The position numbers were made by a program, and so were the translations under genes. This document shows positions 1 through 6,456 of a DNA stretch of 12,225 nt, in pieces. The stretch's first letter is position 1. Every line of letters begins with the position of its first letter. The notes under the pieces were generated by a model. The model was not told the DNA's origin and searched no databases. It saw only the letters and a list, made by a program, of their open reading frames with translations. This DNA comes from JAAFIP01 sp043718065 (GTDB lineage Bacteria; Pseudomonadota; Gammaproteobacteria; Burkholderiales; Burkholderiaceae_C): positions 1-12,225 of the forward strand of contig JAYSWJ010000103.1 of the NCBI GenBank assembly GCA_043718065.1. Reading direction: 5' to 3'.

Positions 1-652
1 GACGGCCGAGGTTAAAACAGCCGACGGCTGGTACCACACCAGCGATGCCGGCTTTATCGACGCGCAAGGTCATCTGAAGATTATTGACCGCGTCAAAGAC
101 GTAGGCCGCATCACAGGTGGCGCGAACGACGGTGCTATGTTTGCACCGAAATATGTAGAAAATAAACTCAAGTTTTTCCCGCATATTAAAGAAGTTGTGG
201 CTTACGGCGATGGCCGCGACAAAGCTTGCGTCATGCTCAATATCGACTTCGACGCTGTGGGCAACTGGGCAGAGCGTCGCAACTTGCCCTATGCAGGCTA
301 TACCGACCTAGCGCAAAAACCTGAGGTATACCAACTGATCAAAGAATGTGTTGAATCCGTCAACGCCGATTTAAGTCGCGACACCTTGCTGGCTGGCAGC
401 CAAATAAGCCGCTTCTTGGTACTGCACAAAGAACTAGATGCTGATGACGGTGAACTGACCCGCACCAACAAAGTTCGCCGCGGCTTTATTGCCGAAAAAT
501 ACCAGCCTCTGATTGATGGCTTGTACAACGGCGCTACATCGCAGTTTATTGAAACTGTCGTTAAGTTTGAAGACGGCCGCAGTGGTAAGGCGTCGGCTAC
601 TTTGAAAATTTCAGACGCAAAGACGTTTACTCCGGTCAAGGTGGCGGCATGA
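1..652 (+). CDS. AMP-forming acyl-CoA synthetase (large FadD15/long-chain type), C-terminal part
   Basis: Only the C-terminal 216 residues are in the window; the reading frame is open from base 2 and the start lies upstream. AMP-forming acyl-CoA synthetases activate a carboxylic acid with ATP and load it onto CoA in the cytoplasm. The visible part begins just before the conserved DGWYHTSDAG block (adenine/ribose-binding Asp region), followed by the hinge block LKIIDRVKDVGR. It then has the KYVENKLK region typical of the large eukaryote-like synthetases and ends with the A10-type block ELTRTNKVRRGFI, which supplies the catalytic lysine. The ATG at base 137 is internal and is not the real start, because the conserved blocks lie before it. 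The stop TGA (650-652) overlaps an ATG (649-651). Being directly upstream of a complete HAAT-type importer suggests it activates the imported acid. Family assignment is firm; chain length or aromatic specificity is unknown. Confidence 0.9.
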   Translation, partial: TAEVKTADGWYHTSDAGFIDAQGHLKIIDRVKDVGRITGGANDGAMFAPKYVENKLKFFPHIKEVVAYGDGRDKACVMLNIDFDAVGNWAERRNLPYAGYTDLAQKPEVYQLIKECVESVNADLSRDTLLAGSQISRFLVLHKELDADDGELTRTNKVRRGFIAEKYQPLIDGLYNGATSQFIETVVKFEDGRSGKASATLKISDAKTFTPVKVAA

Positions 653-681
653 GCAACTTTTTGAATACCGAATGCGGATTG

Positions 682-867
682 CCGGGCGCGAAGGGCGCGA
701 AGGTTTCGCGAAGGACGCTAAAAAATACCGGAATTAATTCAGAATTTAAAAACTGCCTTCCAATAGGTCAGGCTACGAAAAATAATGACCACCAATTTCT
801 GAATTTTTTTAATTTTTTGGGTTTTCTTTCGCGCCCTTCGCGAAACCTTAGCGACCATCGCGTCCGG
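682..867. repeat. Long imperfect inverted repeat element (MITE- or REP-like) between synthetase and livG
   Basis: Two arms of about 45 bp face each other: 682-725 and 822-867. The reverse complement of the right arm reads CCGGACGCGATGGTCGC then TAAGGTTTCGCGAAGGG, against CCGGGCGCGAAGGGCGC then GAAGGTTTCGCGAAGGA in the left arm. A second weaker inner pair (AATTCAGAA near 736 and TTCTGAATT near 797) continues the dyad inward. The GC-rich arms surround an AT-rich core, unlike the genes on either side. It has no coding capacity of its own and no transposase. From memory, CGCGAAGG-rich palindromes recur between genes in Burkholderiales, but I cannot verify that here. In RNA it would fold into a large hairpin inside the operon. 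Confidence 0.75.
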
Positions 868-905
868 AAGTTCTCCCCATCTTTTTTCAGAATCGCAAGC
901 CCCCT

Positions 906-1688
906 ATGAGCAAAAAAATCGGCGACGTGATCTTAGACGTCAAAAATATTTCGCTGCGCTTTGGTGGTGTCAAGGCACTGACGGACATCAGCTTTAATGT
1001 GCGCGAGCATGAAATTCGCGCCATCATTGGGCCTAACGGCGCAGGCAAATCGTCCATGCTGAACTGTATTAACGGTGTGTACCAGCCGCAAGAAGGCAGC
1101 ATTACCTTTCGCGGCAAGACGTTTAAACACATGAACAGCCATGAAGTGGCCACCATGGGCGTAGCGCGCACTTTTCAAAACCTGGCTTTGTTCAAAGGCA
1201 TGAGCGTGCTGGACAACATCATGTCGGGGCGCAACCTTAAGATCAAAAGCAATATCTTGCTGCAAGCGTTGCGCATTGGTACGGCTGAGCGCGAAGAGAT
1301 CAAGCACCGTGAATATGTGGAATCGATCATCGATTTTTTAGAAATTCAAGCTTATCGCAAAACCCCTGTGGGCCAATTGCCTTACGGTTTGCAAAAGCGT
1401 GTTGACTTAGGCCGCGCGCTAGCCATGGAGCCCCAGGTACTGCTGCTAGACGAGCCCATGGCGGGCATGAACCTAGAAGAAAAGCAGGACATGTGCCGCT
1501 TTGTACTGGACGTGAACGACGAGTTTGGTACGACGGTGGTACTGATCGAACACGACATGAGCGTGGTGATGGACATATCTGACCGCGTGGTGGTACTGGA
1601 CTACGGCAAGATTATTGGCGACGGCTTACCGCAAGAAGTGCGCAACAACCCCGAAGTCATCAAAGCCTATTTAGGAACGAGCCATTGA
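906..1688 (+). CDS. livG: HAAT-family (branched-chain amino acid type) ABC transporter ATP-binding protein, LivG type
   Basis: A 260-residue ATPase that powers import through the LivH/LivM-type permeases encoded downstream, at the cytoplasmic face of the inner membrane. Visible motifs in order: Walker A GPNGAGKSS (42-50), Q-loop Gln91 in RTFQN, signature LPYGLQKR (158-165), Walker B VLLLDEP (178-184) with catalytic Glu183, and switch His216 in IEHDM. The opening RFGGVKAL, the MNLEEK segment after Walker B and the ending VIKAYLG are typical of LivG rather than LivF. The signature is LPYG rather than LSGG, which is usual in this subfamily. The ATG at 906 is kept because it gives the family N-terminus, but no Shine-Dalgarno precedes it, only a pyrimidine-rich stretch. 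The gap upstream is filled by an inverted-repeat element, so the natural leader may have been displaced. Substrate is not determined by this subunit. Confidence 0.93.
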   Translation: MSKKIGDVILDVKNISLRFGGVKALTDISFNVREHEIRAIIGPNGAGKSSMLNCINGVYQPQEGSITFRGKTFKHMNSHEVATMGVARTFQNLALFKGMSVLDNIMSGRNLKIKSNILLQALRIGTAEREEIKHREYVESIIDFLEIQAYRKTPVGQLPYGLQKRVDLGRALAMEPQVLLLDEPMAGMNLEEKQDMCRFVLDVNDEFGTTVVLIEHDMSVVMDISDRVVVLDYGKIIGDGLPQEVRNNPEVIKAYLGTSH

Positions 1689-1743
1689 TATGAATAACTT
1701 CAATATACCGCGTGCATTATCAAGCAGCCGCCGCAGAACTGGC

Positions 1744-1818
1744 TTTGCCAAGCTGCTAGCACCCCCTGCAAGAGGGGAGGCTGTTTCTCGCAGCGAGACA
1801 GCAAATGGGGGGGGCAAA
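1744..1818. repeat. Nested palindromic intergenic repeat between livG and livH
   Basis: The 135-bp gap between livG and livH holds a nested set of inverted repeats. Outer arms TTTGCC (1744-1749) and GGCAAA (1813-1818) enclose a C-run/G-run pair (CCCCC near 1762, G8 at 1807-1814). Inside are two smaller hairpins: CCCCT/AGGGG around 1763-1776, and GCTG-TT-TCTCGC facing GCGAGACAGC (about 1780-1802). The segment encodes no recognisable protein; a 43-codon frame (1690-1821) runs through it but gives a low-complexity, repeat-derived peptide. The pattern resembles intergenic palindromes I recall from Comamonadaceae, a resemblance from memory only. It may stabilise or attenuate the operon message, and its G8 run is the only purine tract ahead of the livH start. 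Confidence 0.6.
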
Positions 1819-1823
1819 TAATC

Positions 1824-2753
1824 ATGGGATTTTTTCTAGAGACTTTGCTCGGTGGCCTGATGGCGGGCATGTTGTATTCGCTAGTCGCATTGGGCTTTGT
1901 GCTGATCTACAAAGCCTCGGGTGTGTTTAACTTTGCACAAGGTGCGATGGTGTTGTTTGCAGCACTGGCCATGGCACGTTTTGCCGAATGGATTCCGCAA
2001 TGGACTGGCATTGACAACAAGATCTTTGCGAACGTTGCAGGCTTTCTGATTGCCGGGGTGGTCATGTTTGCCGTGGCTTGGGTGATTGAGCGTTTGGTAT
2101 TGCGCCATTTGGTCAACCAAGAGGGCGCAACCTTGCTAATGGCCACCTTAGGCATTACGTATTTTTTAGAAGGCTTGGGGCAAACTATTTTCGGCAGCAG
2201 CATTTACAAAATCGATATTGGTATGCCCAAAGACCCGGTCATGGCTTTTGAGTCATTAATTGAAGGCGGCATTTTGATCAACAAAGAAGACCTGTATGCG
2301 GCGTTAATAGCCGCGGTGCTGGTCGGTTTGCTGAGTATCTTTTTTCAAAAAACCTCCACAGGCCGCGCTTTGCGTGCAGTGGCCGATGACCACCAAGCCG
2401 CACAGTCGATTGGTATTCCGCTGAACCGTATTTGGGTAATTGTGTGGTGTGTCGCTGGCGTGGCTGCGCTGGTGGCCGGCATGATTTGGGGCAGCAAGCT
2501 GGGGGTGCAGTTCTCACTCACCACCGTGGCTTTGCGTGCTTTGCCCGTGGTTATTTTGGGTGGCCTCACCTCGGTGCCTGGTGCCATTGTGGGTGGTTTG
2601 ATTATTGGTGTGGGCGAGAAACTCTCAGAGGTCTACCTAGGGCCTTATGTGGGCGGCGGTATCGAGATCTGGTTTGCCTATGTGCTAGCGCTGGTGTTTT
2701 TGCTGTTCAGACCACAGGGTTTGTTTGGCGAGAAGATCATAGATAGAGTCTGA
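1824..2753 (+). CDS. livH: HAAT-family ABC transporter permease, LivH type
   Basis: A 309-residue polytopic inner-membrane protein, one of two permease subunits forming the translocation path. The N-terminus LLGGLMAGMLYSLVALGFVL and the following YKASGVFNFAQGAMVL block are hallmark LivH sequence. Hydrophobic segments are spread along the whole chain. The cytoplasmic coupling loop that docks on the ATPases is seen as RALRAVADDHQAAQSIGI near residues 182-200, and the C-terminal FRPQGLFGE is also family-typical. The length matches the family. The start ATG at 1824 is preceded only by a run of eight G and an AT stretch, a weak ribosome site. It is followed after 9 bp by livM, whose Shine-Dalgarno overlaps the livH stop, so the two permeases are likely translated together. 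Confidence 0.93.
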   Translation: MGFFLETLLGGLMAGMLYSLVALGFVLIYKASGVFNFAQGAMVLFAALAMARFAEWIPQWTGIDNKIFANVAGFLIAGVVMFAVAWVIERLVLRHLVNQEGATLLMATLGITYFLEGLGQTIFGSSIYKIDIGMPKDPVMAFESLIEGGILINKEDLYAALIAAVLVGLLSIFFQKTSTGRALRAVADDHQAAQSIGIPLNRIWVIVWCVAGVAALVAGMIWGSKLGVQFSLTTVALRALPVVILGGLTSVPGAIVGGLIIGVGEKLSEVYLGPYVGGGIEIWFAYVLALVFLLFRPQGLFGEKIIDRV

Positions 2754-2762
2754 GGAACAAAA

Positions 2763-3839
2763 ATGTTTTACCGCGAAAACGGCCAATTTAAAACTAGCTA
2801 CCGTGCTGACAACCAGATCTTTCCGATCTTGCAAGACCGGGTAGCGCTGGCGCTGATCTTGGCGTTTGCTTTCATGGCGGTTCCCTTAATGGCCAGCGAC
2901 TATATCTTTCGCGCCATTTTGATTCCGTTTTTAATTTTCTCGCTGGCCGCCATTGGCGTAAACATATTAGTGGGCTATTGCGGGCAAATCTCGCTGGGGT
3001 CAGGCGCTTTTATGGCGGTAGGTGCATACGCAGCGTATAACTTTTTTGTGCGCATTCCGGGCATGCCATTGATTCCAGCATTGATCCTAGGCGGCTTATG
3101 CTCTACCGCCTTTGGTATTTTGTTTGGCTTACCCAGCTTGCGCGTCAAAGGCCTGTATTTGGCTGTGGCTACATTGGCGGCACAGTTTTTTGCAGACTGG
3201 ATGTTTCTACGTATCAAGTGGTTTACCAACGACTCGCCCTCAGGGTCCGTATCGGTCAATAACTTGCAGGTGCTGGGCTACCCGATTGAAAGCCCCGTAT
3301 CGAAATATTTGTTTTGCTTAGGTATATTGGCCGTAATTGCCCTGTTGGCTAAAAACTTGGTGCGCGGTGCAATTGGCCGCGAGTGGATGGCCATTCGCGA
3401 CATGGACGTCGCAGCCGCTGTGATCGGTATTCGCCCGATGTACGCCAAGCTCAGCGCCTTTGCGGTCAGTAGCTTCATTATTGGTGTGGCTGGCGCGCTG
3501 TGGGGCTTTATTTACTTGGGCGCTTGGGAGCCTGCCGCGTTTTCGGTAGACCAATCATTCAAGCTGTTATTTATGGTCATTATTGGCGGCATGGGGTCGA
3601 TCATGGGCAGCTTTTTTGGTGCCGCTTTTATTGTGATTTTGCCTATTTTCTTAAACCAATTTTTGCCGGTTGCGGCATCTATGGTGGGCATTAACATTTC
3701 TACTGCAGGCGTTGCGCATGCCGAGCTGATGATTTTTGGTGGCTTGATTGTGTGGTTTTTGATTGTGGAGCCACACGGCTTGGCCAAGCTATGGAGCGTG
3801 GGCAAACAAAAGATGCGCTTGTGGCCTTTTCCGCATTGA
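2763..3839 (+). CDS. livM: HAAT-family ABC transporter permease, LivM type
   Basis: A 358-residue second permease subunit. After a short polar N-terminus it has many hydrophobic spans. The family-defining block NILVGYCGQISLGSGAFMAVG lies near residues 62-82. A LRVKGLYLAVATLA block follows, then the coupling segment REWMAIRDMDVAAAVIGI near 206-223, and the C-terminus ends in LIVEPHGLAKLW. A clear Shine-Dalgarno GAGGA (2752-2756) overlaps the TGA stop of livH and sits 6 bases before the ATG. This supports the chosen start and suggests coupled translation. It is followed by a 177-bp structured, GT-rich gap before the binding-protein gene. Substrate specificity cannot be inferred from the permease. 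Confidence 0.93.
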   Translation: MFYRENGQFKTSYRADNQIFPILQDRVALALILAFAFMAVPLMASDYIFRAILIPFLIFSLAAIGVNILVGYCGQISLGSGAFMAVGAYAAYNFFVRIPGMPLIPALILGGLCSTAFGILFGLPSLRVKGLYLAVATLAAQFFADWMFLRIKWFTNDSPSGSVSVNNLQVLGYPIESPVSKYLFCLGILAVIALLAKNLVRGAIGREWMAIRDMDVAAAVIGIRPMYAKLSAFAVSSFIIGVAGALWGFIYLGAWEPAAFSVDQSFKLLFMVIIGGMGSIMGSFFGAAFIVILPIFLNQFLPVAASMVGINISTAGVAHAELMIFGGLIVWFLIVEPHGLAKLWSVGKQKMRLWPFPH

Positions 3840-3845
3840 AAATTT

Positions 3846-3928
3846 GCAGTGAGGTGTTGCATTATTGGGTTGTGCAGTGTGAGGTTAGCAGTGTGAGGTT
3901 AGCAGTGTGTGGTTTTGCAGTGTTTGTG
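3846..3928 (+). repeat. Short tandem repeat array, 14-bp unit GCAGTGTGAGGTTA
   Basis: Two exact units GCAGTGTGAGGTTA stand at 3874-3887 and 3888-3901. A diverged third follows (GCAGTGTGTGGTTTT, 3902-3916) and then a partial fourth (GCAGTGTTTGTG, 3917-3928). A looser related sequence, GCAGTGAGGTGTT, begins at 3846. The surrounding gap is strongly G+T biased on the coding strand and has a further repeat, GAGTGTGTTT, at 3972-3981 and 3983-3992. No protein or RNA gene is evident. It may be replication-slippage sequence or a set of binding sites upstream of the binding-protein gene. Confidence 0.8.
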
Positions 3929-3941
3929 CTCGCAAACACTG
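3918..3941. promoter_or_regulatory. Perfect 9-bp dyad upstream of the binding-protein gene (hairpin or operator)
   Basis: CAGTGTTTG (3918-3926) and CAAACACTG (3933-3941) are exact reverse complements separated by TGCTCG. No T-run follows, so it is not a standard intrinsic terminator. As RNA it is a stable hairpin at the end of the permease message, of the kind that can protect upstream mRNA or set a higher level of the binding-protein message. As DNA it could be an operator, since it covers the -35 and spacer of a possible promoter at 3924-3952. Confidence 0.6.
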
Positions 3942-3952
3942 ACTTCTAAGAT
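3924..3952 (+). promoter_or_regulatory. Possible sigma-70 promoter for the binding-protein gene
   Basis: TTGTGC (3924-3929) and TAAGAT (3947-3952) are spaced by 17 bp, with 3/6 and 4/6 matches to the sigma-70 consensus. The match is modest. It is offered because periplasmic binding-protein genes inside such operons are often expressed above the membrane genes and because it overlaps the 3918-3941 dyad. Confidence 0.25.
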
Positions 3953-4016
3953 AACTAATCGAGCGTTCAGTGAGTGTGTTTTGAGTGTGTTTATTTAATT
4001 TTTTTGGAGTGAGACT

Positions 4017-5348
4017 ATGAAACTTCGTCAACTAACAGTGGCCGCCACCCTGGCAGCCCTAGGCTTGGCCGCTGTGGCCACCAACGCTATGGCGCAAGCC
4101 AAAGAGCAGTTCTTCCCGGTGCTGTCGTACCGCACGGGTCCGTATGCACCTAACGGTGTGCCATGGGCTAACGGCTATGTAGACTACCTTAAGCTGGTCA
4201 ACGCGCGCGGCGGCATCAACGGCGTGAAAATCAGCTTTGAAGAATGCGAAACCGGCTACGATACCGCGCGCAGCGTGGAATGCTACGAGCGCTTAAAGGG
4301 CAAAAATGGCGGCGCTACCTTGGTGCAGCCTTTGTCTACTGGTGCAACCTTTGCTATTACCGAAAAAGCCCCTGCTGACAAAATTCCGGTTGTCACCGTA
4401 GGCTATGGTCGCAGCGAGTCTGCTGACGGCGGCGTGTTCAAGTGGAACTTCCCGATCGCAGGCACTTACTGGGTGGCCGCAGACACTATTTTGCAAACCT
4501 TGGCTAAAAAAGAAGGTGGCTGGAACAAACTAGAAGGCAAGAAAATTGCACTGGTGTACCATGACAGCCCGTTTGGCAAAGAGCCTATTCCGCTGATGCA
4601 AGAGCGCGCAGCCATGCACAAGTTCAACCTGCAACTGCTGCCTGTGACAGCACCTGGCGTAGAACAAAAAGCCACTTGGCTGCAAGTTCGCCAAGCCAAG
4701 CCTGACTATGTAGTGCTGTGGGGCTGGGGCATCATGAACACCACCGCCATCAAAGAAGCGCAAGCCACTGGCTACCCACGCGACAAGATGTACGGCGTAT
4801 GGTGGGCTGGTGCAGAGCCTGACGTGAAAGACGTGGCCGAAGGTGCTAAAGGCTACAACGCTGTAACCATGCAACACGGCGCAGAGCCTGATTCGCAACT
4901 CGTCAAAGACATGATGGCGATGGTGCACAGTAAGGGCCAGGGCACAGGACCTAAAGAAGAAGTGGGCCAAGTGCTGTACATGCGCGGTGCTATGAGCGCG
5001 ATGCTGGGTGTCGAAGGTGTGCGCGCTGCACAAGAGCGTTTTGCCAAAGGTAAAGTTATTACCGGTGAGCAAGCACGCTGGGGACTGGAAAACCTAAACC
5101 TCACGCAAGCTAAGCTGGATGCACTGGGCTTTAAAGGTGTGATGCGACCAATTTCTACATCGTGCAAAGACCATATGGGTGCGTCATGGGCGCGTATTCA
5201 TACATGGGATGGCGCTAAGTGGGGTTTCACATCTGACTGGTTGCAAGCCGATGAGCAAGTGATTAAGCCATTGGTCAAAGCCACCGCTGCCAAATACGCT
5301 GCAGACAAAAAGCTAGTAGCCCGCACACCTGAAGACTGCCAATCGTAA
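4017..5348 (+). CDS. HAAT-family ABC transporter periplasmic substrate-binding protein (LivK-like, type 1 fold)
   Basis: A 443-residue secreted binding protein that would capture the substrate in the periplasm and deliver it to LivH/LivM. It starts with a Sec signal peptide: MKLRQ, a hydrophobic Ala/Leu core, and probable cleavage after NAMA or MAQA near residues 26-28. The mature part has the family block LVNARGGINGVKI (61-72), and two nearby cysteines, Cys77 and Cys89, could form a disulfide. Two more Cys lie near the C-terminus (CKDHMG and EDCQS). It is longer than classical LivK (about 345-350 mature residues), in line with the larger Peripl_BP_6-type proteins that often accompany CoA ligases. 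The start is well supported: GGAG at 4006-4009 is 7 bases before the ATG. Ligand is unknown; the two adjacent ligases argue for a carboxylic acid rather than leucine. Confidence 0.88.
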   Translation: MKLRQLTVAATLAALGLAAVATNAMAQAKEQFFPVLSYRTGPYAPNGVPWANGYVDYLKLVNARGGINGVKISFEECETGYDTARSVECYERLKGKNGGATLVQPLSTGATFAITEKAPADKIPVVTVGYGRSESADGGVFKWNFPIAGTYWVAADTILQTLAKKEGGWNKLEGKKIALVYHDSPFGKEPIPLMQERAAMHKFNLQLLPVTAPGVEQKATWLQVRQAKPDYVVLWGWGIMNTTAIKEAQATGYPRDKMYGVWWAGAEPDVKDVAEGAKGYNAVTMQHGAEPDSQLVKDMMAMVHSKGQGTGPKEEVGQVLYMRGAMSAMLGVEGVRAAQERFAKGKVITGEQARWGLENLNLTQAKLDALGFKGVMRPISTSCKDHMGASWARIHTWDGAKWGFTSDWLQADEQVIKPLVKATAAKYAADKKLVARTPEDCQS

Positions 5349-5411
5349 TCAACGGTATCTGCCCCGCGCTTTAAAGCAAAGAACAGGGCGGCGGCCTTGA
5401 AGACGCCCCTC

Positions 5412-5466
5412 TTGGCGGCTCTCGCGAGCCGCCAATCTTAAAAGTTGCTGCGCAGCTTTTAAGATT
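5412..5466. promoter_or_regulatory. Two adjacent perfect stem-loops between binding-protein gene and livF
   Basis: The first stem pairs TTGGCGGCTC (5412-5421) with GAGCCGCCAA (5426-5435) around TCGC. The second pairs AATCTTAAAAG (5434-5444) with CTTTTAAGATT (5456-5466). They share two bases, so they would stack or compete. Neither is followed by a clean U-tract, so they look like message-stabilising or read-through-limiting structures rather than a full terminator. The second ends 18 bases before the livF start. The first is GC-rich, the second AT-rich. Confidence 0.65.
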
Positions 5467-5484
5467 GTTCCAAGACCAGCATCT

Positions 5485-6309
5485 ATGACCACTACGACAT
5501 CTCCCAACATCGTCCTTAATGTCAACGGCATTGAGGTTATCTACAACCACGTTATCTTGGTCCTCAAGGGCGTGTCGCTGCAAGTGCGCGAGCAGGGCAT
5601 TGTGGCGCTGCTAGGCGGTAACGGCGCCGGTAAAACCACCACGCTGCGTGCAGTAAGCAACCTGCTGCAAGGCGAACGCGGCGAAGTGACCAAAGGCAGC
5701 ATTGAACTGCGCGGCGAGCGTATTGAAAATTTAAGCCCTGCCGACTTGGTGCAGCGCGGGGTAGTGCAAGTGATGGAAGGCCGCCATTGTTTTGCCCACC
5801 TCACCATTGAAGAAAACTTGATGACAGGGGCCTACACGGTCAAAAACAAGGCGCAAATTGCGGCTAATTTAGAGAAGGTTTACGCCTACTTTCCGCGTCT
5901 TAAAACCCGCCGTACATCGCAGGCGGCCTACACCTCGGGTGGTGAGCAGCAGATGTGCGCGATTGGCCGTGCGCTGATGGCCAACCCGACCATGGTGCTG
6001 CTAGATGAACCGTCAATGGGCCTGGCACCGCAGATTGTGGAAGAAGTGTTTGAGATCGTCAAAGATCTGAACATCAAAGAAAAAACCACTTTTTTGCTAG
6101 CCGAGCAAAACACCAACATGGCGCTGCGCTACGCAGACTACGGCTACATCATGGAAAGCGGCCGCGTGGTGATGGATGGCCCGGCCAAAGACCTGGCTAC
6201 CAACGAAGACGTGAAAGAGTTCTATCTTGGTACTGGCGGTGGTGACGGTGAGAAGAAAAGCTTTAAAGATGTAAAAAGCTACAAGCGCCGCAAGCGTTGG
6301 TTGGCTTAA
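5485..6309 (+). CDS. livF: HAAT-family ABC transporter ATP-binding protein, LivF type
   Basis: A 274-residue second ATPase of the importer. Motifs in order: Walker A GGNGAGKTT (44-52), Q-loop Gln95 in VVQVMEGR, signature TSGGEQQM (150-157), and Walker B MVLLDEP (170-176) followed by SMGLAP. In place of the switch histidine it has AEQNTNMAL (Gln208), the usual LivF variant. After the usual LivF end (FYLGTGG, near 246-252) there is a basic tail of roughly 20 residues, KKSFKDVKSYKRRKRWLA. E. coli LivF lacks it; from memory, a similar tail occurs in LivF-like proteins of Burkholderiales ligase-linked clusters. The ATG at 5485 has no obvious Shine-Dalgarno and lies just after the twin stem-loops, so its translation may depend on the upstream message. 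Confidence 0.92.
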   Translation: MTTTTSPNIVLNVNGIEVIYNHVILVLKGVSLQVREQGIVALLGGNGAGKTTTLRAVSNLLQGERGEVTKGSIELRGERIENLSPADLVQRGVVQVMEGRHCFAHLTIEENLMTGAYTVKNKAQIAANLEKVYAYFPRLKTRRTSQAAYTSGGEQQMCAIGRALMANPTMVLLDEPSMGLAPQIVEEVFEIVKDLNIKEKTTFLLAEQNTNMALRYADYGYIMESGRVVMDGPAKDLATNEDVKEFYLGTGGGDGEKKSFKDVKSYKRRKRWLA

Positions 6310-6340
6310 ACGCTGGTGTACTTTTAAAAGAGCAATGGGG

Positions 6341-6370
6341 TTGACTGCAGCGTAAATAAGTATTTATTTT
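6341..6370 (+). promoter_or_regulatory. Candidate sigma-70 promoter for the PaaK-like gene
   Basis: TTGACT (6341-6346, 5/6 match to the -35 consensus) is followed after 18 bp by TATTTT (6365-6370, 4/6 match to the -10). It lies in the 147-bp gap after livF, about 90 bp before the ligase start. It suggests the ligase can be transcribed separately from the transporter. The surrounding AT-rich sequence offers other -10 choices, so the exact -10 is uncertain. Confidence 0.4.
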
Positions 6371-6401
6371 AAGCATTTTATGCCTGTAATGCCCTATTTA
6401 A

Positions 6402-6417
6402 CTGCTCAAGCAGCTAT
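6402..6417 (-). repeat. Intergenic repeat copy upstream of the PaaK-like gene
   Basis: CTGCTCAAGCAGCTAT here is the exact reverse complement of ATAGCTGCTTGAGCAG at 7759-7774 on the other side of the ligase gene. Partial similarity extends on both sides (CTATTAATTT and TTAAATAGGGC here; CTATAGATTAAAT and GGCTATTTAA there). The core is itself a small dyad, CTGCT/AGCAG. It resembles a Comamonadaceae intergenic repeat with an AGCTGCTTG core that I recall; that link is from memory. Confidence 0.55.
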
Positions 6418-6456
6418 GAAATTAATAGTGATAAATTTGACCAAGGAGGCCAGTTG

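Noticed and set aside
649..909. 86-codon frame overlapping both the synthetase stop and the livG start
   Set aside because: It runs through the inverted-repeat element, its product is low-complexity and family-free, and there is no Shine-Dalgarno; the neat ATGA overlaps are better explained by a duplicated junction.
1690..1821. 43-codon frame between livG and livH
   Set aside because: The product is made of palindrome-derived Arg/Ala/Gly sequence and there is no ribosome site; treated as repeat DNA.
3874..3928. CRISPR-like array
   Set aside because: The 14-bp units are directly adjacent, with no spacers of regular length and no cas genes; it is a simple tandem repeat.
4293..4496. Other short antisense frames across the transporter genes
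   Set aside because: All are shadows of well-supported genes on the + strand, with no codon or motif evidence.
4530..5072. 180-codon antisense frame within the binding-protein gene
   Set aside because: It is the opposite-strand shadow of a clear binding-protein gene; His/Phe/Leu-rich with no family features.
6454..6456. TTG start for the PaaK-like ligase
   Set aside because: The ATG at 6457 has better spacing (7 bases) from AAGGAGG than the TTG (4 bases).
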